Source: Bacillus australimaris (GTDB taxonomy: Bacteria; Bacillota; Bacilli; Bacillales; Bacillaceae). From it: a stretch of DNA of 64,000 nt. The stretch lies in contig NZ_LGYN01000012.1 of the NCBI RefSeq assembly GCF_001307105.1, forward strand, positions 62,001 through 126,000, in the 5' to 3' direction. The notes beneath the pieces are model-generated. The model saw only the letters and a program-made list of their open reading frames with translations. It did no database searches and had not been told where the DNA came from. The number at the start of each line of letters is the position of its first letter. Position 1 is the first letter of the stretch. Positions 18,593 through 27,921 of the stretch are shown here, piece after piece. Both the position numbers and the translations under genes were made by a program.

Positions 18593-18667
18593 TGTCTTAC
18601 ATCTTCTCTCCTGCCTTCTAAGAAAGCAGGATAAAATACCCTTTTCAGAAGGGTGTGAAGAGATAGA
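18593..18667 (+). other. Hairpin-rich leader of nupN, function unknown
   Basis: The 383-nt gap between malR and nupN contains the malR terminator, then A/T-rich DNA, then three hairpins in a row: GATGT/ACATC, CCTGC/GCAGG (enclosing TTC/GAA) and ACCCTT/AAGGGT. The last two may be enclosed by TCTTC/GAAGA to form a three-way junction. It does not show the conserved bases of the purine riboswitch or of any other class I know. No T run follows directly. Confidence 0.35.
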
Positions 18668-18685
18668 TCGGTCTTTTTTCGCTAA

Positions 18686-18700
18686 ACTTTTCTGAAACTT
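18686..18700. promoter_or_regulatory. CodY-box-like site in front of nupN
   Basis: ACTTTTCTGAAACTT matches the 15-bp CodY consensus AATTTTCWGAAAATT at 13 of 15 positions. It lies 25 nt upstream of the nupN start codon. In B. subtilis CodY represses guanosine uptake genes nupNOPQ, so the site has a plausible function. Confidence 0.65.
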
Positions 18701-18724
18701 TTAAATTTTATAGGGGGTTATGTT

Positions 18725-19807
18725 TTGAAGAAGCGCAAAATTGGACTAGCATTGTCCTTAGTCGTAGCAGCAGGAACCATCCTTGGAGCATGCGGCAACT
18801 CTGGCTCAAACAGCGGTGAAAGCAAAAAAGATAAAGATCAATTCACTGTTGCAATGGTAACTGATGTCGGTGGTGTCGATGACAAATCGTTTAACCAATC
18901 AGCTTGGGAAGGTTTACAAGCATTTGGGAAAGACAACAATTTAACAAAAGGTAAAAACGGCTTTGATTACTTACAATCTAAATCAGACGCTGACTATACA
19001 ACAAACTTAAACACACTTGCTCGTGAGAAATTCGATCTTATTTACGGAATTGGTTTCTTAATGGAAGATGCTATATCTGAAATTGCGGATCAACGTAAGA
19101 AAAACCACTTTGCTATCGTTGATGCAGTCGTGAAAAAAGACAACGTGGCTAGCATTGTGTTTAACGAAAACGAAGGATCATTTCTTGTGGGTGTTGCGGC
19201 TGCTCTTACAACAAAATCAAACAAAATTGGTTTTGTCGGCGGCGTTGATTCTGAATTAGTCAGAAAATTCGAAGTCGGTTTCCGTGCAGGTGTTCAAGCT
19301 GCTAACCCGAAAGCAAAAGTTGAAGTGAAATATGCTGGTGCATTCGATAAGGCTGATATCGGAAAAGCAACAGCTGAAAGTATGTACAAATCCGGCGTCG
19401 ACATCATCTATCATGCTGCTGGCGGCACTGGAACTGGTGTCTTCACAGAAGCGAAAAACCTGAAAAAAGCGGATCCTAACCGTAAAGTTTGGGTCATCGG
19501 TGTAGATAAAGACCAGTATGACGAAGGAAAAGTACCTGGAACAAAACAAAGTGTCACCCTTACTTCTATGGTTAAGAAAGTAGACACAGCGGTACAAGAC
19601 TTAACAACAAAAGCAAAAGAAGGTAAGTTCCCTGGCGGCGAAGTGATCACATACGGTCTGAAAGAAGGCGCTCTTGACATCTCTCCATCCAAGGAAAACC
19701 TTGATAAAGATGTATTAAAGAAAGTTGAAGAATGGAAACAAAAAATCATCAAGGGTGAAATTAAAATCCCTGCAACACGTGATGAACTAAAAGATTTTAA
19801 AGCTTAA
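18725..19807 (+). CDS. nupN: Guanosine-binding lipoprotein of ABC importer (BMP family)
   Basis: 360-residue substrate-binding lipoprotein, formerly yufN or bmpA. The N-terminus [13 protein letters not shown] then LGAC is a signal peptide II with the lipid-modified cysteine at about 23. The mature part is a BMP-family fold ([56 protein letters not shown]). It captures purine nucleosides, guanosine in B. subtilis, for NupOPQ. The start is a TTG at 18725, seven bases after AGGGGG. A terminator between nupN and nupO suggests the binding protein is made in excess over the other subunits. Confidence 0.93.
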   Translation: MKKRKIGLALSLVVAAGTILGACGNSGSNSGESKKDKDQFTVAMVTDVGGVDDKSFNQSAWEGLQAFGKDNNLTKGKNGFDYLQSKSDADYTTNLNTLAREKFDLIYGIGFLMEDAISEIADQRKKNHFAIVDAVVKKDNVASIVFNENEGSFLVGVAAALTTKSNKIGFVGGVDSELVRKFEVGFRAGVQAANPKAKVEVKYAGAFDKADIGKATAESMYKSGVDIIYHAAGGTGTGVFTEAKNLKKADPNRKVWVIGVDKDQYDEGKVPGTKQSVTLTSMVKKVDTAVQDLTTKAKEGKFPGGEVITYGLKEGALDISPSKENLDKDVLKKVEEWKQKIIKGEIKIPATRDELKDFKA

Positions 19808-19817
19808 TTTGAGCATC

Positions 19818-19838
19818 GGGATAAGCGCGGCTTATCCC
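19818..19838 (+). other. RNA hairpin after nupN, probable 3'-end stabiliser
   Basis: Perfect 9-bp stem GGGATAAGC/GCTTATCCC with a 3-nt loop, 11 nt after the nupN stop and without a T run, so not itself a terminator. Confidence 0.5.
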
Positions 19839-19880
19839 CTTGCCTCTCCTTTACCTCCTCTTTATTCGTAAAAGGTGGTA

Positions 19881-19918
19881 AAAGAAAAGCTGCAGCCTCG
19901 TTTTGCAGCTTTTCTTTT
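19881..19918 (+). terminator. Partial terminator between nupN and nupO
   Basis: AAGAAAAGCTGCA/TGCAGCTTTTCTT, about 13 bp with a 9-nt loop and ending in TTTT. Since nupO has no clear promoter in the remaining 48 nt, read-through probably supplies nupOPQ. Confidence 0.85.
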
Positions 19919-19966
19919 GCTAGTTTTTATCTTCATCAGCACCCTAAAAAAGGAGCGGTTAAACCT

Positions 19967-21502
19967 GTGGATTATGTCATTGAAATGTTGAATATACGCA
20001 AAGAATTCCCTGGCATTGTAGCAAACGACAACATTACGCTGCAGCTAAAAAAGGGCGAAATTCATGCGCTGCTTGGTGAAAACGGCGCTGGAAAATCAAC
20101 GCTCATGAACGTGCTTTTCGGACTGTACCAGCCTGAAAAAGGTGAAATCAAGGTGCACGGAAAACCCGTGACCATCTCTAATCCAAATGATGCTAGTGAT
20201 TTAGGCATCGGAATGGTGCATCAGCACTTTATGCTTGTCGATACCTTCACTGTTGCTGAAAACATCATTTTAGGTAAAGAGCCAAAGAAGTTTGGAAAGA
20301 TTGACAAAGAACTGGCCATACAGCAAGTACAAGAGCTTTCTGACCGCTATGGTTTGAAAATAGATCCTGCCGCAAAAGTATCTGACATCTCTGTCGGCAT
20401 GCAGCAGCGTGCAGAAATCTTAAAAACACTTTACCGCGGCGCTGATATTTTGATCTTCGATGAACCAACGGCCGTTTTAACACCTCAAGAAATTAAAGAA
20501 CTCATACAAATCATGAAAAACTTAATTAATGAAGGCAAATCCATTATTTTAATTACCCACAAGCTGAAAGAAATTATGGATGCCTGTCATCGCGTGACCA
20601 TTATCCGAAAAGGCCAAGGTATTCGTACACTTGATGTGGAAAGCACAAACAAAGACGAACTTGCGAGCCTCATGGTTGGCCGTGAAGTGTCATTTAAAAC
20701 AGACAAAAAAGCAGCTTCTCCTACTGAGGAAGTCCTTCAAATTCAAGACCTCACGGTAAAAGACGCAAGAGGAATTGAAGCGGTCAAACAATTGAACCTT
20801 TCAGTGAAAGCTGGCGAAATTGTTGGAATTGCTGGGGTAGATGGCAATGGTCAGTCTGAATTAATTGAAGCCATTACCGGTCTAAAAAAATCAGAATCTG
20901 GCACGATCATGCTAAATGGGAAAGCTATTCAAAACCTCCCGCCTCGTAAAGTGACTGAATCTGGGATTGGCCACATTCCTCAGGACCGTCATAAGCACGG
21001 ACTTGTGCTCGATTTTTCAATTGGAGAAAATATTTCCTTACAAACGTATTATCAGCGCCCTTATTCAAAATTTGGCTTGTTGAATATGAAAAATATTTAT
21101 GAAAAAGCAAAACAAATCATTGCGGAATATGACGTCAGAACACCGAGTGAATATACAGAAGCACGTGCTCTGTCAGGCGGTAACCAGCAAAAAGCCATTA
21201 TCGGCCGTGAAGTTGACCGCAATCCTGATTTATTAATTGCCGCTCAGCCGACACGCGGACTTGATGTCGGTGCAATTGAATTTGTTCATAAACGTCTGAT
21301 TGAGCAAAGAGATGCGGGCAAAGCCGTTCTGCTCATCTCCTTTGAACTTGATGAAATTATCAATGTCAGTGATAAAATTGCGGTCATTTTCGAAGGCAGC
21401 ATTATTGCCATCGTTGATCCAAAAGAAACAACAGAGCAAGAACTGGGTCTTTTAATGGCTGGAAGTACGCAACAGGAAGTGGGGAAAGAAGCAAATGTCT
21501 AA
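19967..21502 (+). CDS. nupO: Guanosine ABC importer, ATPase with two ABC domains
   Basis: 511 residues, duplicated ABC ATPase. First domain: Walker A GENGAGKST, signature DISVGMQQRAEIL, Walker B ILIFDEPTAVL. Second domain: GVDGNGQSE in place of a perfect Walker A, signature LSGGNQQKAIIGRE and LIAAQPTRGLDVGA, a degenerate second site usual in nucleoside and sugar importers of this type. It powers uptake through NupP and NupQ. Start GTG 19967 (MDYVIEMLNIRKEF) with AAAGGAG upstream. Overlaps nupP by 8 nt. Confidence 0.93.
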   Translation: MDYVIEMLNIRKEFPGIVANDNITLQLKKGEIHALLGENGAGKSTLMNVLFGLYQPEKGEIKVHGKPVTISNPNDASDLGIGMVHQHFMLVDTFTVAENIILGKEPKKFGKIDKELAIQQVQELSDRYGLKIDPAAKVSDISVGMQQRAEILKTLYRGADILIFDEPTAVLTPQEIKELIQIMKNLINEGKSIILITHKLKEIMDACHRVTIIRKGQGIRTLDVESTNKDELASLMVGREVSFKTDKKAASPTEEVLQIQDLTVKDARGIEAVKQLNLSVKAGEIVGIAGVDGNGQSELIEAITGLKKSESGTIMLNGKAIQNLPPRKVTESGIGHIPQDRHKHGLVLDFSIGENISLQTYYQRPYSKFGLLNMKNIYEKAKQIIAEYDVRTPSEYTEARALSGGNQQKAIIGREVDRNPDLLIAAQPTRGLDVGAIEFVHKRLIEQRDAGKAVLLISFELDEIINVSDKIAVIFEGSIIAIVDPKETTEQELGLLMAGSTQQEVGKEANV

Positions 21503-22541
21503 TCGCTTAACAAATCTGCTGATTCCGCTTATAGCCATTGTACTTGGTCTTATCGTTGGGGCCATTATTATGCTGGCGAGCGGTTATAGTGTCATCGAAG
21601 GCTATGGTGCTCTTTGGAATGGCGTATTCGGTGAGACCTATTATATGGGAGAAACCATCAGACAAGTCACACCTTATATTTTATCAGGACTTGCTGTTGC
21701 CTTTGCATTTCGGACAGGCCTCTTTAATATTGGTGTAGAAGGCCAATTGCTTATGGGCTGGGTGGCTGCTGTATGGATCGGAACAACCGTCCATGCACCT
21801 ATGTATATCCATTTGCCGCTTGCACTCATCACCGCAGCTGCTGCTGGTGCTTTATGGGGCTTTATTCCCGGATTTTTAAAAGCTCGTTTTTATGTGCATG
21901 AAGTGATTGTCACGATTATGATGAACTACATTGCCCTTCATGTCACGAACTATTTGATCTCAAATGTCTTAACAGACAATAAAGATAAAACAGACAAAAT
22001 TGATGCCACTGCTTCGCTTCGATCTGGCTTTTTTGAACAGATCACCGATTTCTCCCGGATGCATAACGGTATTTTTGTTGCCATTATTGCAGCGGTCGTG
22101 ATGTGGGTAATTATTCAAAAAACCTCTAAAGGATTTGAATTGCGGGCTGTTGGTATGAACCAGCAAGCCTCACATTATGCTGGTATGAACGTTCGCCGCA
22201 ACATCATTTATGCGATGCTCATTTCAGGTGCTTTTGCAGGTCTTGCAGGCGCTATGGAAGGCCTTGGCACATTTGAATATGCATCTATTAAAGGCTCGTT
22301 TACTGGCGTAGGTTTTGATGGAATCGCCGTCGCTTTATTAGGTGGAAATACGGCTATTGGTGTTGTACTTGCTGCATTATTGCTTGGTGGATTGAAGGTC
22401 GGCGCTTTAAATATGCCGCTTGAATCTGGCGTACCGACTGAGGTTGTTGATATTGTCATTGCGATCATCATTCTTTTCGTCGCCTCAAGCTATGTCATCC
22501 GTCTTGTGATTCAACAAATGAAGAAAAAGGGGGGAAAATAA
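21495..22541 (+). CDS. nupP: Guanosine ABC importer permease
   Basis: 348 residues with about eight to ten membrane segments, BPD_transp_2 (branched-chain/ribose/nucleoside) permease family: LAVAFAFRTGLFNIGVEGQL and AGAMEGLGTFEY. Forms a heterodimer with NupQ. It overlaps nupO by 8 nt and is followed at once by nupQ, showing tight coupling. Confidence 0.93.
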   Translation: MSNRLTNLLIPLIAIVLGLIVGAIIMLASGYSVIEGYGALWNGVFGETYYMGETIRQVTPYILSGLAVAFAFRTGLFNIGVEGQLLMGWVAAVWIGTTVHAPMYIHLPLALITAAAAGALWGFIPGFLKARFYVHEVIVTIMMNYIALHVTNYLISNVLTDNKDKTDKIDATASLRSGFFEQITDFSRMHNGIFVAIIAAVVMWVIIQKTSKGFELRAVGMNQQASHYAGMNVRRNIIYAMLISGAFAGLAGAMEGLGTFEYASIKGSFTGVGFDGIAVALLGGNTAIGVVLAALLLGGLKVGALNMPLESGVPTEVVDIVIAIIILFVASSYVIRLVIQQMKKKGGK

Positions 22542-23501
22542 GTGGGATTTCTGCAAATTCTTGAAATCATCATCCCAGCTACACTTGTTTATGCTGCACC
22601 ACTTATTTTAACCGCTCTTGGAGGCGTCTTTTCAGAAAGATCAGGTGTTGTGAATATCGGTCTTGAAGGTTTGATGGTCGTCGGAGCATTTTCCAGTATT
22701 ATCTTTAACTTATTTTTTGCTGATACGTTTGGAGACTTGACCCCGTGGCTTGGGCTTCTTGTCGGAATGGTTATTGGCGGATTGTTCTCATTGATTCATG
22801 CAGTGGCGACCATTACCTTCCGAGCAGATCAAACGGTCAGTGGTGTGGCCATTAACATGCTGGCACTTGGCGCTACACTGTTTATCGTAAAACTAATTTA
22901 TGGAAAAGCACAAACTGATAAAATTACAGAGCCTTTCTATAAAGGAGATATTCCCCTTTTAAGTAACATTCCGATCATTGGCGATATTTTCTTTAAAGAT
23001 GTTTATTATACGTCCATCCTCGCCTTAGCTCTTGCGGTTGTTGCTTGGTTTGTTTTATTTAAAATGCCGTTTGGTCTTCGCCTTCGTGCAGTCGGAGAGC
23101 ATCCAATGGCTGCTGATACAATGGGAATCAAAGTATACCGGATGCGCTATATCGCCGTCTTCATTAGTGGACTGTTTGGCGGTCTTGGCGGAGCTGTTTA
23201 TGCGTCAACCATCTCGCTTGATTTCTCGCATGCTACCATTACTGGTCAAGGTTTCATTGCACTAGCTGCGCTTGTATTCGGTAAATGGCATCCATTTGGT
23301 GCAATGGGCGCTGCTTTATTCTTTGGATTTGCTCAAAGTTTAAGCATCATTGGCTCTCTACTGCCGCTATTCCAAGATATACCGAACGTGTATATGCTCA
23401 TAGCACCATATGTGCTCACCATTTTAGCACTTACTGGCTTCATCGGACGTGCCGATGCACCGAAAGCACTTGGTACTCCTTATTTAAAAGGAAAACGATA
23501 A
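22542..23501 (+). CDS. nupQ: Guanosine ABC importer permease
   Basis: 319 residues, same permease family as NupP: LGGVFSERSGVVNIGLEGLM near the N-terminus and GGLGGAVYASTISLDF late. About eight to nine membrane segments. GTG start at 22542 directly after the nupP TAA, with AAAAGGGGGG upstream. Last gene of nupNOPQ. Confidence 0.93.
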   Translation: MGFLQILEIIIPATLVYAAPLILTALGGVFSERSGVVNIGLEGLMVVGAFSSIIFNLFFADTFGDLTPWLGLLVGMVIGGLFSLIHAVATITFRADQTVSGVAINMLALGATLFIVKLIYGKAQTDKITEPFYKGDIPLLSNIPIIGDIFFKDVYYTSILALALAVVAWFVLFKMPFGLRLRAVGEHPMAADTMGIKVYRMRYIAVFISGLFGGLGGAVYASTISLDFSHATITGQGFIALAALVFGKWHPFGAMGAALFFGFAQSLSIIGSLLPLFQDIPNVYMLIAPYVLTILALTGFIGRADAPKALGTPYLKGKR

Positions 23502-23518
23502 ATACGATGTATGATCAA

Positions 23519-23553
23519 TCCCCTGAAGGATAAACTACCTTCAGGGGATTTTT
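23519..23553 (+). terminator. Intrinsic terminator of nupNOPQ
   Basis: TCCCCTGAAGG/CCTTCAGGGGA, 11 bp with an 8-nt A/T loop, then TTTTT. Confidence 0.92.
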
Positions 23554-23642
23554 GTATGATAAAAACATAAAAAACACCCGTTTATTTTACTTTTATTACA
23601 CTTAATTTAGTTTAATAAATAGATGAGTGTCACAGAATCTTC

Positions 23643-23648
23643 TACAAT
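23643..23648 (+). promoter_or_regulatory. Possible -10 of maeN
   Basis: TACAAT 30 nt upstream of the start codon with no recognisable -35. The preceding 70 nt are very A/T rich with repeated TTTATT/TTTTATTAC words. This fits a promoter that needs an activator such as MalR, as in B. subtilis, but I cannot define the MalR sites. Confidence 0.35.
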
Positions 23649-23677
23649 TGAGACAAATAGCATTTGGGGGTGTTGAT

Positions 23678-25015
23678 GTGGCTAATACACAACAATTGAA
23701 ATCGATTACAGATGACTCTGTCAATAATAAAAGCGTTTTCCGAAAGATCATGTCTTGGAAAATTGGTGTTATTGATCTACCTGTGTATTTAGTACTTGCA
23801 GCGATTATTTTAACTGCCGCTTATTTTAATAAAATTCCAGCAAATATGCTTGGTGGTTTCGCTGTTATTATGATTTTGGGGATTTTCCTTGGAGATGTAG
23901 GACAACGTATTCCAATCTTAAAAGATATTGGTGGACCGGCGATTCTTTCTTTATTCGTACCATCGTTCCTGGTCTTTTTTAATGTTCTGAATCCGAACTC
24001 ATTGGAAGCGGTTACGTCACTTATGAAAACGTCGAACTTCCTTTACTTCTATATTTCTGCTCTTGTAGTAGGTAGTATTCTTGGGATGCAGCGAACTGTT
24101 TTAGTACAAGGCCTTATTCGTATGTTTGTTCCTCTAGTTGCAGGTACAATTGCAGCTGTGAGTGCTGGAATTCTAGTTGGTCTTTTAGTTGGTTACACAC
24201 CGCATCACTCATTCTTCTTTATTATTGTACCGATTATTGCCGGTGGTGTTGGAGAAGGGATTTTGCCATTATCTATCGCTTATTCACAAATTCTAGATGT
24301 ATCAGCAGAATCATTAATTTCTCAATTAATTCCTGCTGCTGTCATCGGGAACGTCATTGCGATTATCTGTGCTGGCGCACTGAAGAAGCTTGGTGAGAGA
24401 CGTCCTGAACTAAACGGAAATGGCCGTCTTGTGAAATCAAAAGAAGCAAACGAAATCTTCGAGCAGCCGGATTTGGATGCAAAAGTTGATTTCGGGTTAA
24501 TGGGTGCTGGTGTACTTGTTGCTTGTACAACCTTCATCTTTGGTGGTTTGTTAGAAAGCTTTGTTCATATTCCAGGTCCAATCTTAATGATTGTTCTTGC
24601 TGCTTTAATCAAATACTTAAACGTGATGCCTCAGCATCTGCAAAATGGCTCACAGCAGTTCTACAAGTTTGTATCAAAAAGCTTTACATGGCCGCTAATG
24701 GTTGGTCTTGGTATTCTGTACATTCCACTTGATGATGTAGCAACTGTCATCTCTATTCCATTTGTATGCGTCTGTATTGCTGTTGTACTAGCAATGGTTG
24801 GTTCTGGTTACTTCGTTGGAAAACTAATGAACATGTATCCAGTCGAATCTGCTATTGTCACTGGCTGTCACAGCGGACTTGGCGGTACTGGTGATGTTGC
24901 GATTCTTTCAGCTTCTGGAAGAATGGGTCTTATGCCTTTCGCACAAGTATCTACACGTCTTGGCGGAGCAGCAACTGTAATCTGCGCAACGATTTTACTT
25001 AGAATGTTTACTTAA
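23678..25015 (+). CDS. maeN: Malate:Na+ symporter (2-hydroxycarboxylate transporter family)
   Basis: 445 residues with about eleven to twelve membrane segments, 2HCT family. The two conserved re-entrant-loop GGxG motifs are seen: IAGGVGEGILPLSIAY and CHSGLGGTGDVAILSAS. It imports malate with sodium. The frame is open from 23627, but the GTG at 23678 (MANTQQLKSITDDS) sits about six bases after GGGGGTG and gives the family length. Regulation by MalK-MalR is expected. Own terminator downstream. Confidence 0.93.
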   Translation: MANTQQLKSITDDSVNNKSVFRKIMSWKIGVIDLPVYLVLAAIILTAAYFNKIPANMLGGFAVIMILGIFLGDVGQRIPILKDIGGPAILSLFVPSFLVFFNVLNPNSLEAVTSLMKTSNFLYFYISALVVGSILGMQRTVLVQGLIRMFVPLVAGTIAAVSAGILVGLLVGYTPHHSFFFIIVPIIAGGVGEGILPLSIAYSQILDVSAESLISQLIPAAVIGNVIAIICAGALKKLGERRPELNGNGRLVKSKEANEIFEQPDLDAKVDFGLMGAGVLVACTTFIFGGLLESFVHIPGPILMIVLAALIKYLNVMPQHLQNGSQQFYKFVSKSFTWPLMVGLGILYIPLDDVATVISIPFVCVCIAVVLAMVGSGYFVGKLMNMYPVESAIVTGCHSGLGGTGDVAILSASGRMGLMPFAQVSTRLGGAATVICATILLRMFT

Positions 25016-25027
25016 AAATACACACAT

Positions 25028-25066
25028 AAAAAGCATGAGCTCTACACATGGGCTCATGCTTTTTTA
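25028..25066. terminator. Bidirectional terminator maeN/yufS
   Basis: AAAAAGCATGAGC/GCTCATGCTTTTTT, 13 bp with an 11-nt loop, between convergent maeN and yufS. Confidence 0.92.
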
Positions 25067-25090
25067 TATTTCTTTTCTCCTATAGGACCC

Positions 25091-25300
25091 CTATTCATCA
25101 GCTAATACAACTCGTAAATATTCCCTCGGCTGAAAAGGATACAGCTTGGTATCTTGATAGCTCATATGAAGAAGGTGCTCAGAAAATAACGGCCACTCAC
25201 TTCCGGCCTGCCACCTTTTTTGATCATTTCGGTCAATCAAGAATGCTCCTCCTAAAATCGTGCAGAATAGGCTTAAGCTGATGGCGATCTTTCGTTTCAT
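25091..25300 (-). CDS. yufS: Small secreted or membrane-anchored protein
   Basis: 69 residues. KRKIAISLSLFCTILGGAFL forms a signal peptide or membrane anchor, followed by about 45 polar residues (NDQKRWQAGSEWPLFSEH). Unknown function. The start at 25300 has AAAGGAG eight bases upstream; the open frame to 25351 lacks one. Position between maeN and mrpA matches B. subtilis yufS. Confidence 0.8.
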   Translation of the reverse strand: MKRKIAISLSLFCTILGGAFLIDRNDQKRWQAGSEWPLFSEHLLHMSYQDTKLYPFQPREYLRVVLADE

Positions 25301-25430
25301 TTGATCAGCTCCTTTAAGAAAAGCATGTACGAAAAACAAAACAATATACAATGAGGTTCGTTTTTGATAAAATTATTTTTAGGGTCAAAAGAACCCAAAA
25401 ATACGATTTGTTTAAAATCGGTTCAAACCA

Positions 25431-25459
25431 ATGCACTATGGCTGTATTTACGCTATAAT
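25431..25459 (+). promoter_or_regulatory. Possible promoter of the mrp operon
   Basis: Perfect TATAAT (25454-25459) with a weak ATGCAC 17 nt upstream, 57 nt before the mrpA start codon. Confidence 0.4.
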
Positions 25460-25515
25460 TTTAATTACCAGTTCTTTTGAACGTGAATTATATTGATCAA
25501 AGGAGGTTCATTTTC

Positions 25516-27921
25516 TTGCAGCTTATTCACTTCGCCATCCTATCACCATTTTTACTCGCCTTTGTTGTCCCTTTCCTTTATAAATATGTAAGGCGTATAC
25601 ATACAGGATGGTTTGTTCTCATCTTGCCGATTCTTTTATTTACCTATTTCATTCAAATGCTACACATCACCTCGAATGGACGAACGCTTTTCTCACAGGC
25701 AGAATGGATTCCATCCTTAGGGATGAATTTCACTGTGTATGTCGATGGTCTCAGCCTGTTATTTGCTTTATTAATTACAGGTATCGGCGCACTTGTGGTG
25801 CTGTACAGTATTTTCTACTTATCAAAGGAAAAGGAACAGCTAGGCTCTTTCTATACGTATTTGTTAATGTTTATGACCGCAATGCTTGGTGTCGTTCTAT
25901 CTGACAACATGGTGGTTCTATACTTGTTCTGGGAGCTAACTAGTATCTCTTCCTTCCTCTTAATTGGGTATTGGTATAAGCGGGAGCGCTCTAGGTATGG
26001 AGCGACCAAATCACTGCTTATAACTGTTTTTGGCGGATTAGCTATGCTTGGTGGCTTCATCCTCATTTACCTGATTACTGATTCATTCAGTATTCGTGAA
26101 GCAGTCAATCAGCTTCAGCTCATTATGGCATCACCTTACTTTGTCCCTGCCATGATCCTGATTTTACTAGGTGCCTTTACGAAATCAGCGCAGTTCCCAT
26201 TCTATATCTGGCTGCCTGATGCAATGGAAGCACCGACCCCTGTGAGCAGTTATCTGCATTCAGCTACGATGGTAAAAGCCGGTATTTACCTTGTTGCCCG
26301 CTTCAGTCCAATCTTTGCTATATCAGAGGTATGGTTCTGGACCATTTCCATCGTCGGACTTGTCACATTATTCTGGGGATCATTCCACGCCGTCCGGCAA
26401 AACGATTTGAAAGCCATCCTGGCCTATTCGACAGTGAGTCAGCTCGGTATGATTATGCTCATGCTTGGAGTCGGCGCCGCTGCCATTCATGAAAACAATC
26501 CTGCCTTTTTTGGCGCGGCCGTCCTTGCTGCTATTTTTCATCTCATTAACCATGCTACGTTTAAAGGCAGTCTCTTTATGGCTGCTGGCATTATCGATCA
26601 CGAAACAGGAACTCGTGACATTCGCAAATTAGGCGGGTTAATGACCATCATGCCGATTACCTTTACGATCACATTAATCGGTACATTTTCCATGGCTGGA
26701 CTCCCGCCATTTAACGGTTTCTTAAGTAAAGAGCTATTTTTCACAAGTATGATACGAATTTCTGACATCCGCTTTACCGACGTTTCGACATGGGGTGCTA
26801 TCTTCCCAGCACTCGCTTGGCTCGCTAGTGTCTTTACATTCATTTACAGTATGATGCTCCTCTTTAAAACATTTAGAGGCCGTCTGAAAGTAGATGAATT
26901 GGAGAAAAAACCACATGAAGCACCAATTGGCATGCTGATTCCACCAATCATTCTCGCTGCACTTGTGGTTACATTCTTCTTTTTCCCTAATATTCTTGCC
27001 TATTCTGTCATTGAACCTGCGATTGCGGCGATCATTCCTGAGGCGATTGAATCGGGAAGTCGTTTTGCTGTGAAGATAGAAGCATGGCATGGTTTCCAGC
27101 CAGAGCTCTATATGACAATAGGTGTTGTGGTACTCGGTACAATTGGCTACTTGACCTTGTCAAAATGGCGTCCAATGTACAACATCTTTAAAGAAAAATG
27201 GTCATTTAACTCTTTATATGACCGCTCTCTAATCGGTTTTGAAAAAGGATCGTATCGCCTGACAAACAGTTATATGACTGGTTTTCTACGTGACTATCTT
27301 GTCTATGTGTTTGGGTTCATGATTATCGTCATTGGCGGCGTCATGTTTTATCAGCAAGCCTTCTCATTTCAAACAGATCAGGCTGCTCCAATTGGCACGT
27401 ATGAGGTCATTCTTTCACTTGTGATGGTTGCCGCGACGATTACGACTGTATTCGCCAGCTCACGATTAACAGCTATTATTGCTCTAGGTGTCATGGGATA
27501 CACGCTGTCATTATTCTTCGTGATTTTCAGAGCACCTGACCTTGCGCTGACGCAGCTGATTATTGAAACGATTTCTGTCGCACTGTTTTTGCTTTGCTTC
27601 TATCATTTGCCGAAGCTGAGCTTAAAGCAAAAAACGAGAAGATTCAAAATGACCAATTTCATCATTTCATTGGGTGTTGGGGTTATTGTCACTTGTCTAG
27701 CCTTTGCTTCCACAAGTCAGCAGTCACTGGACACCATTTCAACTTACTTTATTGAAAACAGCTATAAACTAGCTGGCGGTGACAACATTGTCAATGTCAT
27801 TCTTGTCGATTTCAGGGGCTTTGATACCCTCTTTGAGATTACCGTACTCGCCATTGCGGCACTCGGTGTTTATGGGTTATTAAAAACACAAACAAAACGG
27901 AAGAGAGGTGTGCGGCGATGA
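25516..27921 (+). CDS. mrpA: Mrp Na+/H+ antiporter subunit A
   Basis: 801 residues and some 20 membrane segments. The N-terminal two thirds is a NuoL-like antiporter module (VLYLFWELTSISSFLLIGYWYKR, KSAQFPFYIWLPDAMEAPTPVSSYLHSATMVKAG); the C-terminal part resembles NuoJ plus MrpB. It exchanges sodium for protons as part of the seven-subunit complex and supports Na+ and alkali tolerance. The start is TTG at 25516 with AGGAGG nine bases upstream, giving exactly the B. subtilis length; the open frame from 25477 is too long. It overlaps mrpB by ATGA. Confidence 0.95.
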   Translation: MQLIHFAILSPFLLAFVVPFLYKYVRRIHTGWFVLILPILLFTYFIQMLHITSNGRTLFSQAEWIPSLGMNFTVYVDGLSLLFALLITGIGALVVLYSIFYLSKEKEQLGSFYTYLLMFMTAMLGVVLSDNMVVLYLFWELTSISSFLLIGYWYKRERSRYGATKSLLITVFGGLAMLGGFILIYLITDSFSIREAVNQLQLIMASPYFVPAMILILLGAFTKSAQFPFYIWLPDAMEAPTPVSSYLHSATMVKAGIYLVARFSPIFAISEVWFWTISIVGLVTLFWGSFHAVRQNDLKAILAYSTVSQLGMIMLMLGVGAAAIHENNPAFFGAAVLAAIFHLINHATFKGSLFMAAGIIDHETGTRDIRKLGGLMTIMPITFTITLIGTFSMAGLPPFNGFLSKELFFTSMIRISDIRFTDVSTWGAIFPALAWLASVFTFIYSMMLLFKTFRGRLKVDELEKKPHEAPIGMLIPPIILAALVVTFFFFPNILAYSVIEPAIAAIIPEAIESGSRFAVKIEAWHGFQPELYMTIGVVVLGTIGYLTLSKWRPMYNIFKEKWSFNSLYDRSLIGFEKGSYRLTNSYMTGFLRDYLVYVFGFMIIVIGGVMFYQQAFSFQTDQAAPIGTYEVILSLVMVAATITTVFASSRLTAIIALGVMGYTLSLFFVIFRAPDLALTQLIIETISVALFLLCFYHLPKLSLKQKTRRFKMTNFIISLGVGVIVTCLAFASTSQQSLDTISTYFIENSYKLAGGDNIVNVILVDFRGFDTLFEITVLAIAALGVYGLLKTQTKRKRGVRR

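Noticed and set aside
18593-18667. Purine riboswitch upstream of nupN
   Set aside because: Hairpin loops and junction bases do not match the purine aptamer; kept only as an unassigned structure.
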